NCBI GenBank assembly: GCA_033398695.1
Contig: JAWKAU010000045.1
Location: 124,001 to 188,000 of the forward strand
Source: Orobanche coerulescens
Lineage: Eukaryota > Streptophyta > Magnoliopsida > Lamiales > Orobanchaceae
Length of the DNA stretch: 64,000 bases
Direction of reading: 5' to 3'
The notes under the pieces are model-generated. The model made no database searches, had not been told where the DNA came from, and saw only the letters and a program-made list of their open reading frames with translations. This document shows, piece after piece, positions 10,490-22,185 of the stretch. The translations under genes and the position numbers were made by a program. Position 1 is the first letter of the stretch. Each line of letters starts with the position of its first letter.

Positions 10490-11866
10490 GTAATTGAGGC
10501 ATGGCATTATGCGGGAGGCTCATGCATCACCTTACTCAGTCCATCCAGGCTCGAGTAAAATGTATAAGGATTTGAGGAAGAATTATTGGTGGAATGACAT
10601 TAAAAATGAGGTAGTGCAGTTTGTGGCTAAGTGTTTGACTTGTCAGTAAGTCAAAATTGAACATCAGTGGCCAGCCGGATTGTTGAAACCACTTCCCATC
10701 CCGGAATGAAAGTGGGAGGACGTCTCTATGGATTTTGTCATGAATTTGCCGAGGACGAAGACGGGAGTGAACATGGTGTGGGTGATCGTGGATCGACTAT
10801 CTAAGTTGGCTCATTTTCTGGGCATCAAGGACACTTGGGGACCAGAGAAATTGGCTCATATATTTATTGCGCAGATCGTGAGGCTTCATGACACGCCAAA
10901 AACTATTATTTTGGACAGGGATGGTCGGTTTGTATTGCATTTCTGGCAGGCAGTACATAAGGCTTTGGGGACACATTTGAGTTTGAGCACATCCTTCCAT
11001 CCTGAGATCGATGAACAGTCCGAGCGTACCATTCAGATGTGCGAGGATATGTTGCGTGCGTGTGCGCTAGACTGGAGTACTGATTAGGAGGAACATCTGG
11101 CCCTGATCGAGTTCACTTATAATAATAGCTGGCATGCGTCGATTAAGATGGCACCGTATGAGGCGCTTTATGGCCGACGATGTCGATCACCGATATGTTG
11201 GAATGAGCCATCCGATTTAGTTGGCACTGATCCGGATCATGTGTTGGAAACTAGGAGGAAAGTCTAGTTGATTCGAGAGAGAATGTTGGTGGCTCAGAGT
11301 CAACAAAAGTCCTATGCGGATGTTGGGCATCGACCCTGGAGTTTGAGGTAAGGGATCATGTCTTGTTAAGAGTATCTCCGTCGAAGGGAGTTTTCTATTT
11401 TTGGAAAAAGGGAAAGCTTAGTCCAAGGTATATTGGACCTTTCGAGATATTGGAGAGAGTTGGCGAGCTGGCTTACCATTTGGCATTACCCCCGTCGTTG
11501 AGCCATGTGCATAGTGTAATTCACGTTTCTCAGTTGAGAAAGTATGTTACAGACCCAACTCACATTATCGATTTTGGGGACGTGGAAATCGAGAAGCATG
11601 TTACGTTTGAGGAGAGGCTGGTGAGCATTTTGGAACGTCGGGATAAACAGTTAAGGAACAAAACCATTCCTTTGGTTAAGGTGCAATGGTTGAGACATGG
11701 AGTGGAAGAAGCGACATGGGAATTGGAGGAGGATATGCATGCGACATACCCTGAGCTTTTTGATCCTATAGTTTCGGGACGAAACTTCTTTTTAGAGAGG
11801 GAGAATGTAATATCCTTACTTGCCATTTTTAGCATTTTCTATTTTTTGGGCGCATGTCTATTTTAA
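10490..11866 (+). pseudogene. A2: integrase, natural stop lost
   Basis: The zinc region (about 10550-10680), core (10728-11087, with the three acidic residues of the DD35E triad in VDRLSK, LDRDGRF and DEQSERT) and C-terminal domain (11363-11764) are all present. Stops interrupt at 10648-10650 and 11086-11088, and a frameshift lies near 11350. The normal TAA after LFDP has become TAT, so the last frame reads through the polypurine tract into the LTR and ends at 11866. Confidence 0.9.
11770..11805 (+). promoter_or_regulatory. A2: pre-PPT hairpin and polypurine tract
   Basis: Arms AGTTTCG and CGAAACT flank GGA at 11770-11786. AGAGAGGGAGAA then abuts the LTR start at 11806. It is the same arrangement as in A1 and A3. 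Confidence 0.8.
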
Positions 11867-12627
11867 CGACTCGCTTGTAACCATTTCGATGTTGTGAATA
11901 TATTTTGTTCTTGGTTATTTTCCATTTGGAAGAGTTTCAGAAGTGTTTTTATCTAATTCATTTTATGTTATGTTTTTGTCGCAAGTATGTTTGATTCTCG
12001 TACTCATTTGAGTCAATATAATTGAGTTATTCATGTTGTGAGTTTCGGTTTTATAATCCGACGTTGTATCTTGATTTTCGGACATTTTGGGCGGTTTTGT
12101 GATTTCCTGGAATTTACGGAACTTACTTCCATATCCGCATCCCAAGCCGTCGAGTGGTCGGAATCGTGCCTTCTTTTAGCACTTACATTCGTCGTTGCTA
12201 ATACTTCATAAATGTGCCGTTGAAATCCAACTTTTAGTTGTGTTCGGTTTCGTGCCTTCCTCAGCAGTGGGCTGCACTCAGCAGTATTGAACTGCTGCAT
12301 GAATAGCGTACGCTATTCATGATTTCTTGTGCATGCTAGATGTACTTCAGTAGCGGCCGCTAGCATCTCAGTTGCGCACGCCAATGTTCGGGTATTGCAG
12401 GGGACAGTAGGTTCTGGACTCGGAATTTTGTGTTCTTACTAGCAGGTGGCGCACGCTAAGCTTTCATAGCGCACGCTAACGACTATCAGGTAGCGCGCGC
12501 TAAGATGTAGTAGCGCACGTTAATGACACCGGGCAAAAGCTACTGGACTATTGGCGATCCTGTTAGCGCATGTTATTTTCTAGAATTAGCGCACCTAATT
12601 ATACATAGTATAAATAGGACTCAGCAG
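11806..12627 (+). repeat. Middle A LTR, left part (split by LINE)
   Basis: The LTR starts TGTAATATCC and matches LTR 4815-6972 up to just after the TATA box (12609-12616). It includes the 24-bp palindrome (12298-12321) and the following palindrome array. It stops at the LINE target duplication TCAGCAG (12621-12627). The rest of this LTR resumes at 27772. Confidence 0.9.
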
Positions 12628-13392
12628 GACAACCTTATGTGGACCAGCATGGCCAATTCTATTAGGAGGGTGGGCGAGAAGGTGGAAGGGGTTTCTTCGG
12701 GCAGGTCTAGTGGACATAGGGAGGCATGGTGGTGGAATGAGGAGGTCCAAAAGAAGGTTAAGGCAAAACAAGCGCTATTTAAGGAGCTTTTGTCGGTTAG
12801 TGCTGGGGAGGAGAGAATCATGAAGATTGTAGCGTACAAGGTGGCGAAAAGAGAGGGTAAGAAGGCAGTGGCTAAGGCTAAAGGTGAGGCTTACGAGGAG
12901 ATGTACAAGCACCTAGACACCAAAGAAGGTGCGAATGCTATTTTTAAACTAGCGAAAGCTAGGGAAAGAGGGCGGCGCGACCTGGGTCCCATTAAGTGTA
13001 TTAAGGATGATTTGGGCCAAGTGTTAGTGAACGATGTGGCTATTAAGGAGAGGTGGAATAGGTATTTTTTCGAACTTTTCAATGAGGCTAGGGGTAGTGA
13101 CTCGGTGGTGCAAGGATTTAGTCTATTTTCTGCTCGTTCGTTTAGTTCCTATGAGAGCATAAGCAAGGAGAAAGTAAAAGGTGCCCTAATGAAAATGGAT
13201 AGAGCTAAGGCTGTAGGCCCGAATCAGATCCCTATTGAGACGTGGCTTTGTCTAGGGGAAGTCGGAGTTCAGTGGCTAGCAGAGCTGTTCAACATCCTCC
13301 TCGGAGGTTCTAAGATGCGGATGGAGTGGAGGCATAGTATTGTCGTGCCATTTTTCAAGAACGAAGGTGATGCTCAGAGTTGTAGTAACTAT
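12628..13392 (+). pseudogene. LINE ORF, linker to RT N-terminus (5' truncated)
   Basis: A frame open from the LINE's first base encodes the part between endonuclease and reverse transcriptase: WWNEEVQKKVKAKQALFK, YKVAKREGKKAVAKAK, then KAVGPNQIPIE and WRHSIVVPFFKNEGD. The last is the start of the RT domain. It ends at SCSNY where LTR X is inserted, and the RT continues at 26108. No start codon of its own is expected because the 5' end is missing. Confidence 0.88.
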
Positions 13393-14885
13393 TGTTAGGA
13401 GTATGCCCTCGAATGTCACTCAGAGGTTGTTGAGTGAGGGCATTGTACTTGTAATTATGTAAACCATTTATATAAGGCAAATGAATGTTTCTTTATTTAC
13501 TGGTAGTTACTGGCATTCCTAACTCGTAAATAAACTTATAGAAACTAGTCCATGTATTTTAGAGCAAAACGTTCCACTCCTTATTGGATAAGGGGGTCGG
13601 CACTGAAAATGTTTATAGCTCAAATACTTAATCGTTCGCAAGTCGATGAAACTTGACTGGGCGTTAAGTTTATGTGAATACTTGTATGACGTGTTCTTTG
13701 ACATGGAGAGTGCCTGTCGAACACTAATGGTTAGTGGGAGCACACGTTATAGGTATGCTTATTAGATTAGTATACTCGAACCGACTCACCCTCGATTCGT
13801 CACACGGATTTCACTCCGGGACAGTCAATGACGGAATCGAAAGGTTCTGATAGGTATTCGTGAACCTTCGACTTGAGGATTTAGTAGGGATGTGCTTGTG
13901 ACGTCAAGATTTTCATTAGAGTAGTTCGACCCTGTAAACCGGAAGGCGGGGGTCAACCTCGACGTGCATCTTGACAGGCAAGTAGCAGGTCCTACTGAAT
14001 ACCAAGATAGAATTCTTTCTCCTGTTAGTGAACGGGTTATATGTCCTATGCGGTTATTGGAAGATGAGATCATAAGTCTTTGGCCAAAGCATTGGAGCTA
14101 GCTGTATTAGATACACGAGAGCTCGATGATCTCGATTTGCATTAACGCATGCATAGCGTCAAGTACAGATAGGGTTTGACTGACCGTGACCCTATAACTT
14201 GATCGGGATATTTGAAAGAAGGGTTTATACGTATACTGGTATTCACGACAGAATGGTTCTTGAATGATCCCAATGATTCATTCTCAGTCGGGGTACAGTG
14301 TAGGCCACGAGGCTGGCTAGGTGGTGCTACTACTCTTTGGTTCCTCCCATTGCTGACTGAGACGGACCTACCGAGTCGCGCATTAGGATTGACGACGGAA
14401 TGAATTAAGCTAAGTCTCTCTTTATAAATATTGGATATTGGATATCTAATTTATTGGGACATTGGATGTCTAAATTGATTTATTGGATAAATTAATTTAC
14501 GGCCTAATGAATTAAATAAATTACTGGGTGATTAATTTAATTCGTGAATATAATTATTTCTTGGAGAAATTAATTATGTCATAATGTATTTGATATGATT
14601 AAATTAATTGGATTAATTAATTGATATAAATACATCGGAACGGAATCGGAGTTTATCTGTTTGGACTCACGGGAGTCCGAAACGAACCGAACTCGTCCGA
14701 ATTTCATCTTGGCCCCCCTCCCTCTTTCCACCTTGCTTCCTTTTGTTTCTTGTTCCACTCTTTAATGGATGATTAAGACTTGTGGGGCAAGTGTTGTAGT
14801 GGGATGAGTTGTTACCTTGGGTGGGAATAGAATAAAAGTAGAAGACATCATCTCTCAAATGATTCATTCATTTCTCACGGTTTAT

Positions 14886-14932
<47 letters not shown>

Positions 14933-15120
14933 ATTTTGAGTTCATTTCTTAAGTCTTCTTCTTGTTCTTCATTTCTTCTTGGTTTTCTTTGAGAAATTTC
15001 AAGAGATTAATTGAGAGTTGTGAGTTATACACTTAGAGTGTGATAATCTCATATTGCAAGCTTCATCACCTAGCTCTAGCCGTATCCTCGGAGGATAGCA
15101 AGGTGTTGTCATTCCGTTCG
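13393..15120 (+). repeat. Solo LTR X, left part (copy 1)
   Basis: It starts TGTTAGGAGTATGCCC right after ACTAT in the LINE and matches 24115-25820 closely. It ends at ATTCCGTTCG, where element Y begins. The undisturbed copy continues here with TTTTTCCGG. No coding capacity is evident; the short open frames are in an LTR. The TGTTAGG start and the CTTCCGCTG element near the end (in the full copy) resemble the LTR of copia element C. Confidence 0.85.
14886..14928 (+). repeat. (GA)n microsatellite in LTR X
   Basis: About 21 GA units lie in this copy. The duplicate copy at about 25606-25627 has roughly half as many. This explains most of the length difference between the two X copies. Confidence 0.9.
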
Positions 15121-16752
15121 TGTAACACCCCCAAAATATCCCGAGGTATTACAGTGCCGTGAATCCCACGTGGGACCCACAAGGCTAGTTAGAAAAATAG
15201 ACATTTTAAGAAAATCGTGATAAAACCTTAAATTCAAGGGTTACATGACAAGAAACGAAAGATTTAAGGAAAAATGTAATTCGGAGAATTATTACACAAC
15301 ATATGTTTTTCCAAAGAAAATAATTTATTCCAATTTAAGCAACGGCTAGAGATAATTCCAACACCGCTCAAGTCTGACCGACTCTGAATGTCCCGCACAT
15401 GATGAACAATTTTACAGTATGACGAGTCATACCAGGTTGCCAGGGTCAGAGAATGCATATCAAATAACAACTACTAACAACAATATGCGACATTTTTACA
15501 ATCACCGTACCTAGCAATCACAAGGAATATTTCATCATTCAACCGACGTGTCTCCCTCTTTATCACATAAACCCCCAAGGTCGCAACCAAGGGTCACGGA
15601 AGTATCCACACGGGAATACCCCGGAACATAGGTGCCCAATTCGGGTCTTACCCCCTAACACATTTCCACACGGGTACCATACAGGTTTTATCCCCAACAC
15701 ATCGGCCCATTTATAACATCTTTAGAAAAAGACAACGTCGGCTTTTATCAAAATGGCACGTACACACATACGGTATAACATTGATATTAGAAATTCACGA
15801 GCAAGATTTCACTTGCCTGTGATCCGATAGTAGGTGCTTTATGATAACGAAGTCCCCACGCCCGTTCGAGCTTAACCTAGCCACGAGACACCCGATTAAC
15901 ACTTCGTACGGATCATAATGAATAAAACTAGTCTCCCTTTCCTAACCGGATTCCTAGTGTAGTTTTAATTGTCGGTATGAGTATCGTTTCCAAGTTTTCA
16001 AGTGTCGTTTATCTCGTTCAATCTTATAGTTAACATTAGGTATATCGATTTACTCAAGAAGATAATCCTACCATTCTTCGGTTGTCAACGAATTATTATG
16101 GCGAAATCGAATCTTATGCTTTCTAATGCAATTCTATATTCCGAATACTACAATCGACGGATTTTATTGCACAATAACTCCGGTGGTTTAACAACCAATA
16201 TTAATTATACTATCAAATTACTTCCTTAGTTTGCTAAGTGTCAAAAATCACAAGGTGAGGGTGACTACGAACAATGGAACATACGGTGACGGATTACTAC
16301 GAATTTCCCCACAATTGATTCGTCAAATTTTACATTCCTAGTGATGATTTGAAGTGAAATTTCGTTTGCATGAAACGAAACATATAAGAAACGGAATTTC
16401 TGGTTACTACAATTTCATCCGACAAGATTGTCTACGAAGTTTAGCAAAATCTAACCCATACCCGCAATATAACAAGTATTAACTAAGAAAACGTCGAAGA
16501 TATAACTCCAGGGATTGGTGGCTTACCTTTTTGGAAGAAAATAGTGAAGATAGTTGACGGATTCACAAGAACTACGAGGAGAACGAGAAGTGACTTGAAC
16601 GACTTGGATAATCTTCACCGGAGCTCAAGAATCCACCTCCTTAATGTTAATTCAAGTGTTTAAGGCTTAAGAACCGGGTATAGGGCTAGGAATTTCTCCA
16701 AGGGTGGTAGTTTTGTGGTGTTGGGTCGTGCAAATGAAGAAGGGAGTTATCA

Positions 16753-16759
16753 TTTTATA
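16753..16759 (-). promoter_or_regulatory. TATA box of LTR Y
   Basis: The minus strand reads TATAAAA here, about 15 bp downstream (in element direction) of the nearest palindrome. It is retained in the other LTR. Confidence 0.6.
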
Positions 16760-16773
16760 AAACTGGATTTTGA

Positions 16774-17086
16774 TAACGTACGTTAACGATAAGAGTGTTA
16801 CGTACGTAAGGTGTATTACGTACATAACAGTGCGATGACAACGTACGTAAAGAACTAACTACCCGAAATGTGCCCAAGTGTTACGTACGTTAATTTTGGG
16901 ACATTACGTACGTAACAAACAGTTGACTCGTTTGTCATCTAGCCCGCCGAAAGTAGCCCTGTCCGTGTCAAAAGAAAGATTCTGGTCAGGAGACCGACCC
17001 ACCCGTTACGTACGTAATATGGCTGCCTTAACGTACGTAACCATTGAAATTTAGCGTATGTTAGGCATGGGTTATAGCGCGCGTTA
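16774..17086 (-). promoter_or_regulatory. Palindrome array upstream of TATA in LTR Y
   Basis: Sites of the form TTACGTACGTAA or TAACGTACGTTA start at 16774, 16798, 16816, about 16839, 16881, 16904, 17006 and 17029. Two further sites, TAGCGTATGTTA (17052) and TAGCGCGCGTTA (17075), resemble the family A motif. The last four start exactly 23 bp apart. The layout next to the TATA box parallels family A. Confidence 0.8.
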
Positions 17087-17351
17087 GACAGAAATTTTAG
17101 CCTCAACCACATTCTAACCATCTCGGGTGACCATCCCTTCCGCTCGTCAACAATTATCGGGGAACAAGACGTTGGCCACCGTCATATTCGCACCGTCGAT
17201 CGTCCCACGGCATCAAGGTGCGTCACCCCCATTTCATTCACATCGTACAATTATATAGCACTCAATGGAATACATAAATAGAAATGACGTCACATTACCA
17301 AACATTAACATAGTACAAAGTAATCAAGCATGGAATACCGGAGGAATTACA

Positions 17352-17386
17352 TATCACCCCTCTTAAAATAGTTTCGTCACGAAACT
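17352..17386 (-). promoter_or_regulatory. Element Y: polypurine tract and pre-PPT hairpin
   Basis: On the minus strand the pol stop is followed by arms AGTTTCG and CGAAACT around TGA (17370-17386), then TTTTAAGAGGGGTGA against the LTR. This is the plus-strand primer region. Confidence 0.8.
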
Positions 17387-17838
17387 TAAGAAAATAACTC
17401 GGGTTGACTCTCCTTCATGCTCGACTCGGTTTCCCAAGTCGCCTCTTCCGTGCCATGGTGCGACCACTGAATCTTCACGAGGGGTATGGCTTTATTTCTT
17501 AACATCTTCACACGCCGATCCAGAATGGCGATCGGTATATCCCTAAAGGTAGCGTCATCAGAAATTTCCACTTCTTCGAAATTGAGCGTGTGGCTCGGGT
17601 CATAGACATACTTCTTTAACTGGGAGACGTGAAAAACATTATGCACTCCATCCAGATGCGGCGGTAGAGCTAATCGATACGCGAGTTTCCCTACCCGGTC
17701 CAATATCTCAAACGGACCTATAAATCTCGGGCTTAACTTGCCCTTCTGGCCGAAACGCCGAATACATCGCATAGGTGATACTTTGACCCAAACATGATCC
17801 CCGACCGTAAATTCAAACGGCCGCCGTTTCGGCTGCAT
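17386..17838 (-). pseudogene. Element Y: integrase C-terminal domain
   Basis: An open stretch of 150 codons encodes the GPY/chromodomain-like tail: FTVGDHVWVKVSP, KGKLSPRFIGPFEILDRVGKLAYRLALPP, VFHVSQLKKYV, then IPLVKIQWSHHGTEEATWE. It ends at the natural TAA abutting the hairpin. It would guide integration. It belongs to the same polyprotein as the core domain upstream, from which a frameshift near 17850-17880 separates it. Confidence 0.92.
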
Positions 17839-17879
17839 AAGATTTCGCCGGCTCAGGCGGCCAAAGATGTGTTTCCGAA

Positions 17880-19241
17880 CTATAGAGATCTTCTTAATGG
17901 ACTCTGGATAAGATCCAACTCGGAATCGGTGTCGGAGGCATCATCCCAGCATAACGGTGACTTGCATCTTCGCCCATACTGGGCCTCAAATGGTGCCATG
18001 CCTATGCTTGCATGCCAGCTGTTGTTGTACGAGAACTCCACTAACCCCAAATGTCTAGCCCAATCCTTTCCCCAATCGAGCACGCATGCCCTCAACATAT
18101 CTTCCAAGGTTTGAATCGTCCGCTCGGTCTGTCCATCTGTCTGAGGATGATAAGTTGTGCTAAAGTGTATCTGTGTCCCCATAGCTTTATGGACGGCTTT
18201 CCAAAAACGAGACACATATCGGGTGTCCCTATCCGAAATGATGGACGAGGGAACACCATGTAGCCTTACGATTTCTCTGATGAAAATGACAGCCAGCTGC
18301 TCTGTCCCGGTTGTCTCTTGAATAGGAATGAAATGTGCTGACTTTCTCAATCGATCAACAATGACCCAAATCGTATCCTTTCCTCCCACCGCCGTAGGTA
18401 GCTTAGTGACAAAGTCCATTGATATGCTCTCCCATTTCCACTCCGGGATGGGTAGGGGTTGCATAATTCCAGCTGGTCTACGGTGTTCGATCTTTACTTG
18501 TTGGCATGTCATACATCGGGCGACGAACCTAGCAACCTCCCACTTCATGTTCTTCCACCAAAAACTCTGTCTTAGATCCTTGTACATCTTGCTTGCTCCG
18601 GGGTGAATAGAATAAGGGGTGGAGTGCGCCTCCTTCAATATAGTTTGCTTCAGTCCGTCATTCGGTGGAATACATATCCTGTTCTTGAACCTCACCAGAT
18701 CACCCTGAATCTTATAGTCGGAAACATCCCCTTTCTCGATTCTTTCACCAATCGCACGTAATTCAGGATCTTCCATCTGTGCTAGGCGTATCTCGTCTAG
18801 TAAGGACGAAAGTATATTGATTGAGCATAATCGTCCTTGCCTACGTTGTACCCATACTTCGGTGTTGCTTCTCCTGATCTCTTGCTGTAGTTCGGGCTGA
18901 ACTGTTATGCTGGATACCATCACCTCTTGTGTAGTTTTCCGACTAAGAGCATCAGCTACCACGTTGGCTTTTCCGGGATGATAGGAAATTTCCACATCGT
19001 AGTCCTTGATTAGCTCCAACCAACGCCTCTGTCTCATGTTTAGTTCTCTTTGCGTGAAGATATATTTCAAACTCTTATGATCCGTGAAAACCTTGCAAGT
19101 AACTCCGTAAAGATAGTGCCTCCAAATCTTGAGGGCATGCACCACCGCGGCTAGCTCCAAGTCATGTGTCGGGTAATTTACTTCAGACGGCCGCTTGTCG
19201 GGATGCGTACGCAACGACTCTGCCATTCTGCATGAAGACAC
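17880..19241 (-). pseudogene. Element Y: RNase H C-terminal half and integrase zinc/core domains
   Basis: A 453-codon open stretch. After about 20 out-of-frame residues it carries RNase H ([37 protein letters not shown], residues 20-102). The integrase zinc region follows ([10 protein letters not shown] and CMTCQQ, with cysteines 243 and 246), then the catalytic core with D276, D337 and E373, which fits DD35E spacing. All catalytic residues are present. The ends are set by frameshifts, so only single-base errors separate this from an intact domain set. Confidence 0.93.
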
Positions 19242-19505
19242 ATCCTAGTCCATGCTTGGATGCATCCGTGTATATAATGAATCCTTCTGTACCTTGTGGT
19301 AACACTAGTACTGGGGCAGTAGTTAACCTACTCTTGAGCTCGTCGAAGCTCTTCTCGCGCCGCATCCATACAAATTTGGTGCTCTTTCTCGAGGTTCGTT
19401 AACGGCCGGGCGATACAGAAAAAGCCTCGACGAATCTTCAATAGTATCCCGCCAATCCTAGGAAGCTCCTAACCTCCTTGACATTCTTCGGTGGTTCCCA
19501 ACTCG
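19183..19505 (-). pseudogene. Element Y: RT-RNase H connection and RNase H N-terminus
   Basis: The frame at 19183-19365 encodes [18 protein letters not shown] and [15 protein letters not shown], which hold the first RNase H acidic residue. Between 19366 and 19505 the RT thumb/connection is readable only across frameshifts. It overlaps the next open stretch in a different frame, so at least two indels lie here. Confidence 0.85.
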
Positions 19506-20138
19506 TTATTGTCTCGATCTTTTGTGGATCGACCTTGACACCTTCTCAATGAAACAACATGTCCGAGAAAATTTACCTCGGCATCCAGACCCGCACTTGG
19601 ACAGTTTCGCATAAAGTTGGTGTTGTCTTAACACGCCCAGCACTTGCCTCAAATGTTCCTCGTGTTCCTGTCGGCTTCGAGAATATATCAGGATGTCGTC
19701 GATAAAAACCACCATGTATTTATCGAGGAAATCAATCAAAACTCTATTCATCAGTTCCATGAAAACGGCTGGGGCATTAGTCAACCCGAATGATACCACG
19801 ATGTATTCGTAATGCCCATACCTCGACCGAAATGCAGTCTTGGGTATATCTTCCTCCCGAATTCTCAATTGGTGATATCCGGACCGTAAATCGATCTTTG
19901 AAAACACGACTGCCCCTTGTAACTGATCCAAGAGGTCGTCAATCCTTGGTAGCGGATAACGATTCTTGATAGTAACCTTATTCAGCTCCCTGTAGTCGAT
20001 GCACAAGCGTAGAGAGTTATCTTTCTTCTTAACGAAAAGTACCGGCGCGCCCCACGGCGAGGTGCTTGGGCGGATCAGCCCTTTCTCCAACAGATTTTCG
20101 AGCTGTATCTTTAATTCCTTCATCTCGGCCGGTGCCAT
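19506..20138 (-). pseudogene. Element Y: reverse transcriptase
   Basis: A 210-codon open stretch starts [13 protein letters not shown]. It contains [21 protein letters not shown] (about 48-68), [10 protein letters not shown] (81-90), [15 protein letters not shown] (117-131) and the catalytic FIDD (145-148). It copies element RNA into DNA. After LYAKLSKC the frame is lost near 19580, and the out-of-frame tail reads to 19506. The N-terminus is a cut in the polyprotein, not a real start. Confidence 0.92.
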
Positions 20139-20257
20139 TCTGTAAGGAGCTTTGGAAATAGGTCTCGTTCTGCCTCGAGTTCAATGGCAAGGTCAACTTC
20201 TCGGTGCGGTGGCAGCCCCGTAGTTCATCAGAAAACGCCTAGAAACTCATTCACCAC
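20139..20257 (-). other. Element Y: protease-RT linker, frame broken
   Basis: This short linker joins the protease and RT blocks. The two sides are in different frames, so at least one indel lies in or next to it. No separate gene is seen. Confidence 0.6.
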
Positions 20258-21715
20258 CTAATGTTTGTGATTGCAAGTTGTGAAGTGTCCTCTCGAAGAA
20301 CATAACACCGAGTATTCATTTCGAGAGCTGCAGGAGGCTTCGATGCGATAATGCCGAGAGAACCTTTGTACTAAAATGTTCACGTCCACGATGACATGTG
20401 AGGAACCATCAAGAGCCGAAATGGAGAAAGTCCGGAGGTAGTTATCCCAGATCGATCTGTGCAATGGCATCCAGTCCATACCTAATATGATATCTTCATT
20501 CTGGAGCGGGAAGACCATAAGATTAGCGGTCCAGCTGTGATCGTTGATGCAGATCCGACAGTCTCGAACCTTTTGATCGCCGCTTAATCTACTACCCTCG
20601 GGTAGTTTTACGGTAAAGGGTTCACAAGGTACACAAACAAGATTTAAGCGTTCAACACATTCCACAGATATAAACGAATGGGTGGCTCCGGTATCAAATA
20701 GTACATGCACTGGCTGAGAGTTAACAAGAAGAGTACCTGAAATAGCTGGCGCAGGCTGACCATCCGTAGCCCTCAGCTCAAATACACGAGACGGCACTGA
20801 CTCAGAGAAGGACGAGGTACCTCCGCCGCGCCCACGGCCTCGTCCGGCACCGTGCAGTGGTGGTTGGTTCTGGTGGAATGGAGCTCGGTAGCTGGAAACA
20901 GCAGGCGTCCTAGGGGATTGCACAGAGCCTTGTTGACTTGGTTGCGAAGCTGGGCTCTGAGTGGAATTGGCCCGCCAGCAATAACGAGACATGTGTCCAC
21001 TCTTTCCGCAAGTGAAACATTTGGTAGCCGTCTTCTGACACCGATCCTTAGTATGCCCGGTCATGCCACAATTGAAACAGTCCCTACGGTAAGGCCGATC
21101 AGATACACCCTTCTGTTGGTACGAAACCGCCGACTTAAAAGAAGATGCGGGCCCCGAATTCGTTTTGTTGTTGCTCCCAGGCTGAACTGATGTCTTCTGC
21201 TTCTTCGAGTTATGCCCGATGTCGGTATTAACAACTGTACCGGCATATGCTGTGACTACGTCCTCGTATGCTCTCAGGGTAGTGCAGTGAAATCCGGCGG
21301 CATAGCGTTGTACATCCTCCGGTAACCTCTGTGCAAGATGGCATATTCGTTGATCTTCTGATGGAACCATCTGGGAGATGTAACTTAGCTCGGTTCGGTA
21401 GGCCCGGATGATCTCTGGTACTGGCATGTTCTGTGGGCCGGCACTGAAAAAGTCTCGTGCGCGAGCGGTTCGGGCTGATCTGGGACAGTACTCGCTCCGT
21501 AGTAGTCGGGCAAATTCGGTCCACCCGACCACTCGGTCCTCTGGCCTATAAGTCCACCATCGTGCAGCAGTGTCACGAAGTTGATTAATTCCGAGCGGCA
21601 CCTTTCTATTTTCTGGGCATCCGATCACTTCGAAGGCGGTCTCCATTTCAGAAATCCAGTCGTCCACGTGTTTCTCTCCTGTCCCGTCAAATAATGGAGG
21701 CCTAGCCTTCAGCAT
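20258..21715 (-). pseudogene. Element Y: gag and aspartic protease
   Basis: A 485-codon open stretch. Residues 1-160 form the retrotransposon gag capsid domain (WISEMETAFEVIGC, RWWTYRPED, LRSEYCPRS). Two zinc knuckles follow, CFNCGMTGHTKDRC (about 213-226) and CFTCGKSGHMSRYC (about 233-246), then a Gln/Ser/Gly-rich linker. The protease active site DTGATHSFIS (340-349) is intact, as is the distal ILGMDWM motif. It packages RNA and processes the polyprotein. The true N-terminus lies upstream in another frame, and the last 40 or so residues are probably out of frame. Confidence 0.93.
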
Positions 21716-21996
21716 CTCTCCCTTCCTGCGTTTTCTTCTACATTGATGACCGGTATCCGTTCCGCCTGATTGACCTGAGCAATTCCCATGGCGATAGCCT
21801 GAGCAAGGGCCTGAACAAAAGTTGGATCCATGCCTCCCGGGTTGTTGTTCTGGCGTTCCGCCTCCTGATCATTTTGATTAACTGGTGGCGGCTAGCCCCC
21901 AGCAGGATGGGTCTCGGCAGTGTTCCCGTCATCATTGTGGTTCGCGGCGGAACCCTGAGCGTCATTCACCACCCTTCTAGCTCCTCGGCGTGCCAT
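21716..21996 (-). pseudogene. Element Y: gag N-terminus, stop and frameshift
   Basis: A likely authentic gag start ATG lies at 21994-21996, followed by MARRGARRVVNDAQG. A TAG at 21892-21894 ends it after 34 codons. The same frame then continues through FVQALAQAIAMGIAQ to a frameshift at about 21716, where the main gag frame begins. Confidence 0.8.
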
Positions 21997-22167
21997 CACT
22001 AACGGTATTAATCTAAAGCCAGTTCCACGCATGGTTTACAATTAAATGTTGCACAAAATAGAAACACACACATATCACTTACTTGCATTCCCATGAGGAG
22101 CTTCGATCGCTTGGGGTGTTGGACTTTGAAAAAGAATTAGGAGAAAGTTTATTCAAACCAGGAGTTT

Positions 22168-22180
22168 CGCTCTGATACCA
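22168..22180 (-). promoter_or_regulatory. Element Y: primer binding site (tRNA-iMet)
   Basis: The minus strand reads TGGTATCAGAGCG five bases inside the LTR. It is a perfect complement-type site for the initiator tRNA-Met that primes minus-strand synthesis in many plant retrotransposons. Confidence 0.9.
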
Positions 22181-22185
22181 TTTTC

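Larger units (their letters stand above)
15121..17351 (-). repeat. Element Y: 3' LTR (complete)
   Basis: On the plus strand it starts TGTAACACCCCCAAAAT and ends GGAATTACA, 2,231 bp. It carries a TATA box on the minus strand near 16753-16759 and a palindrome array at 16774-17086. The open frame at 16002-16229 recurs in the other LTR copy only as LTR sequence and is not called a gene. Confidence 0.92.
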
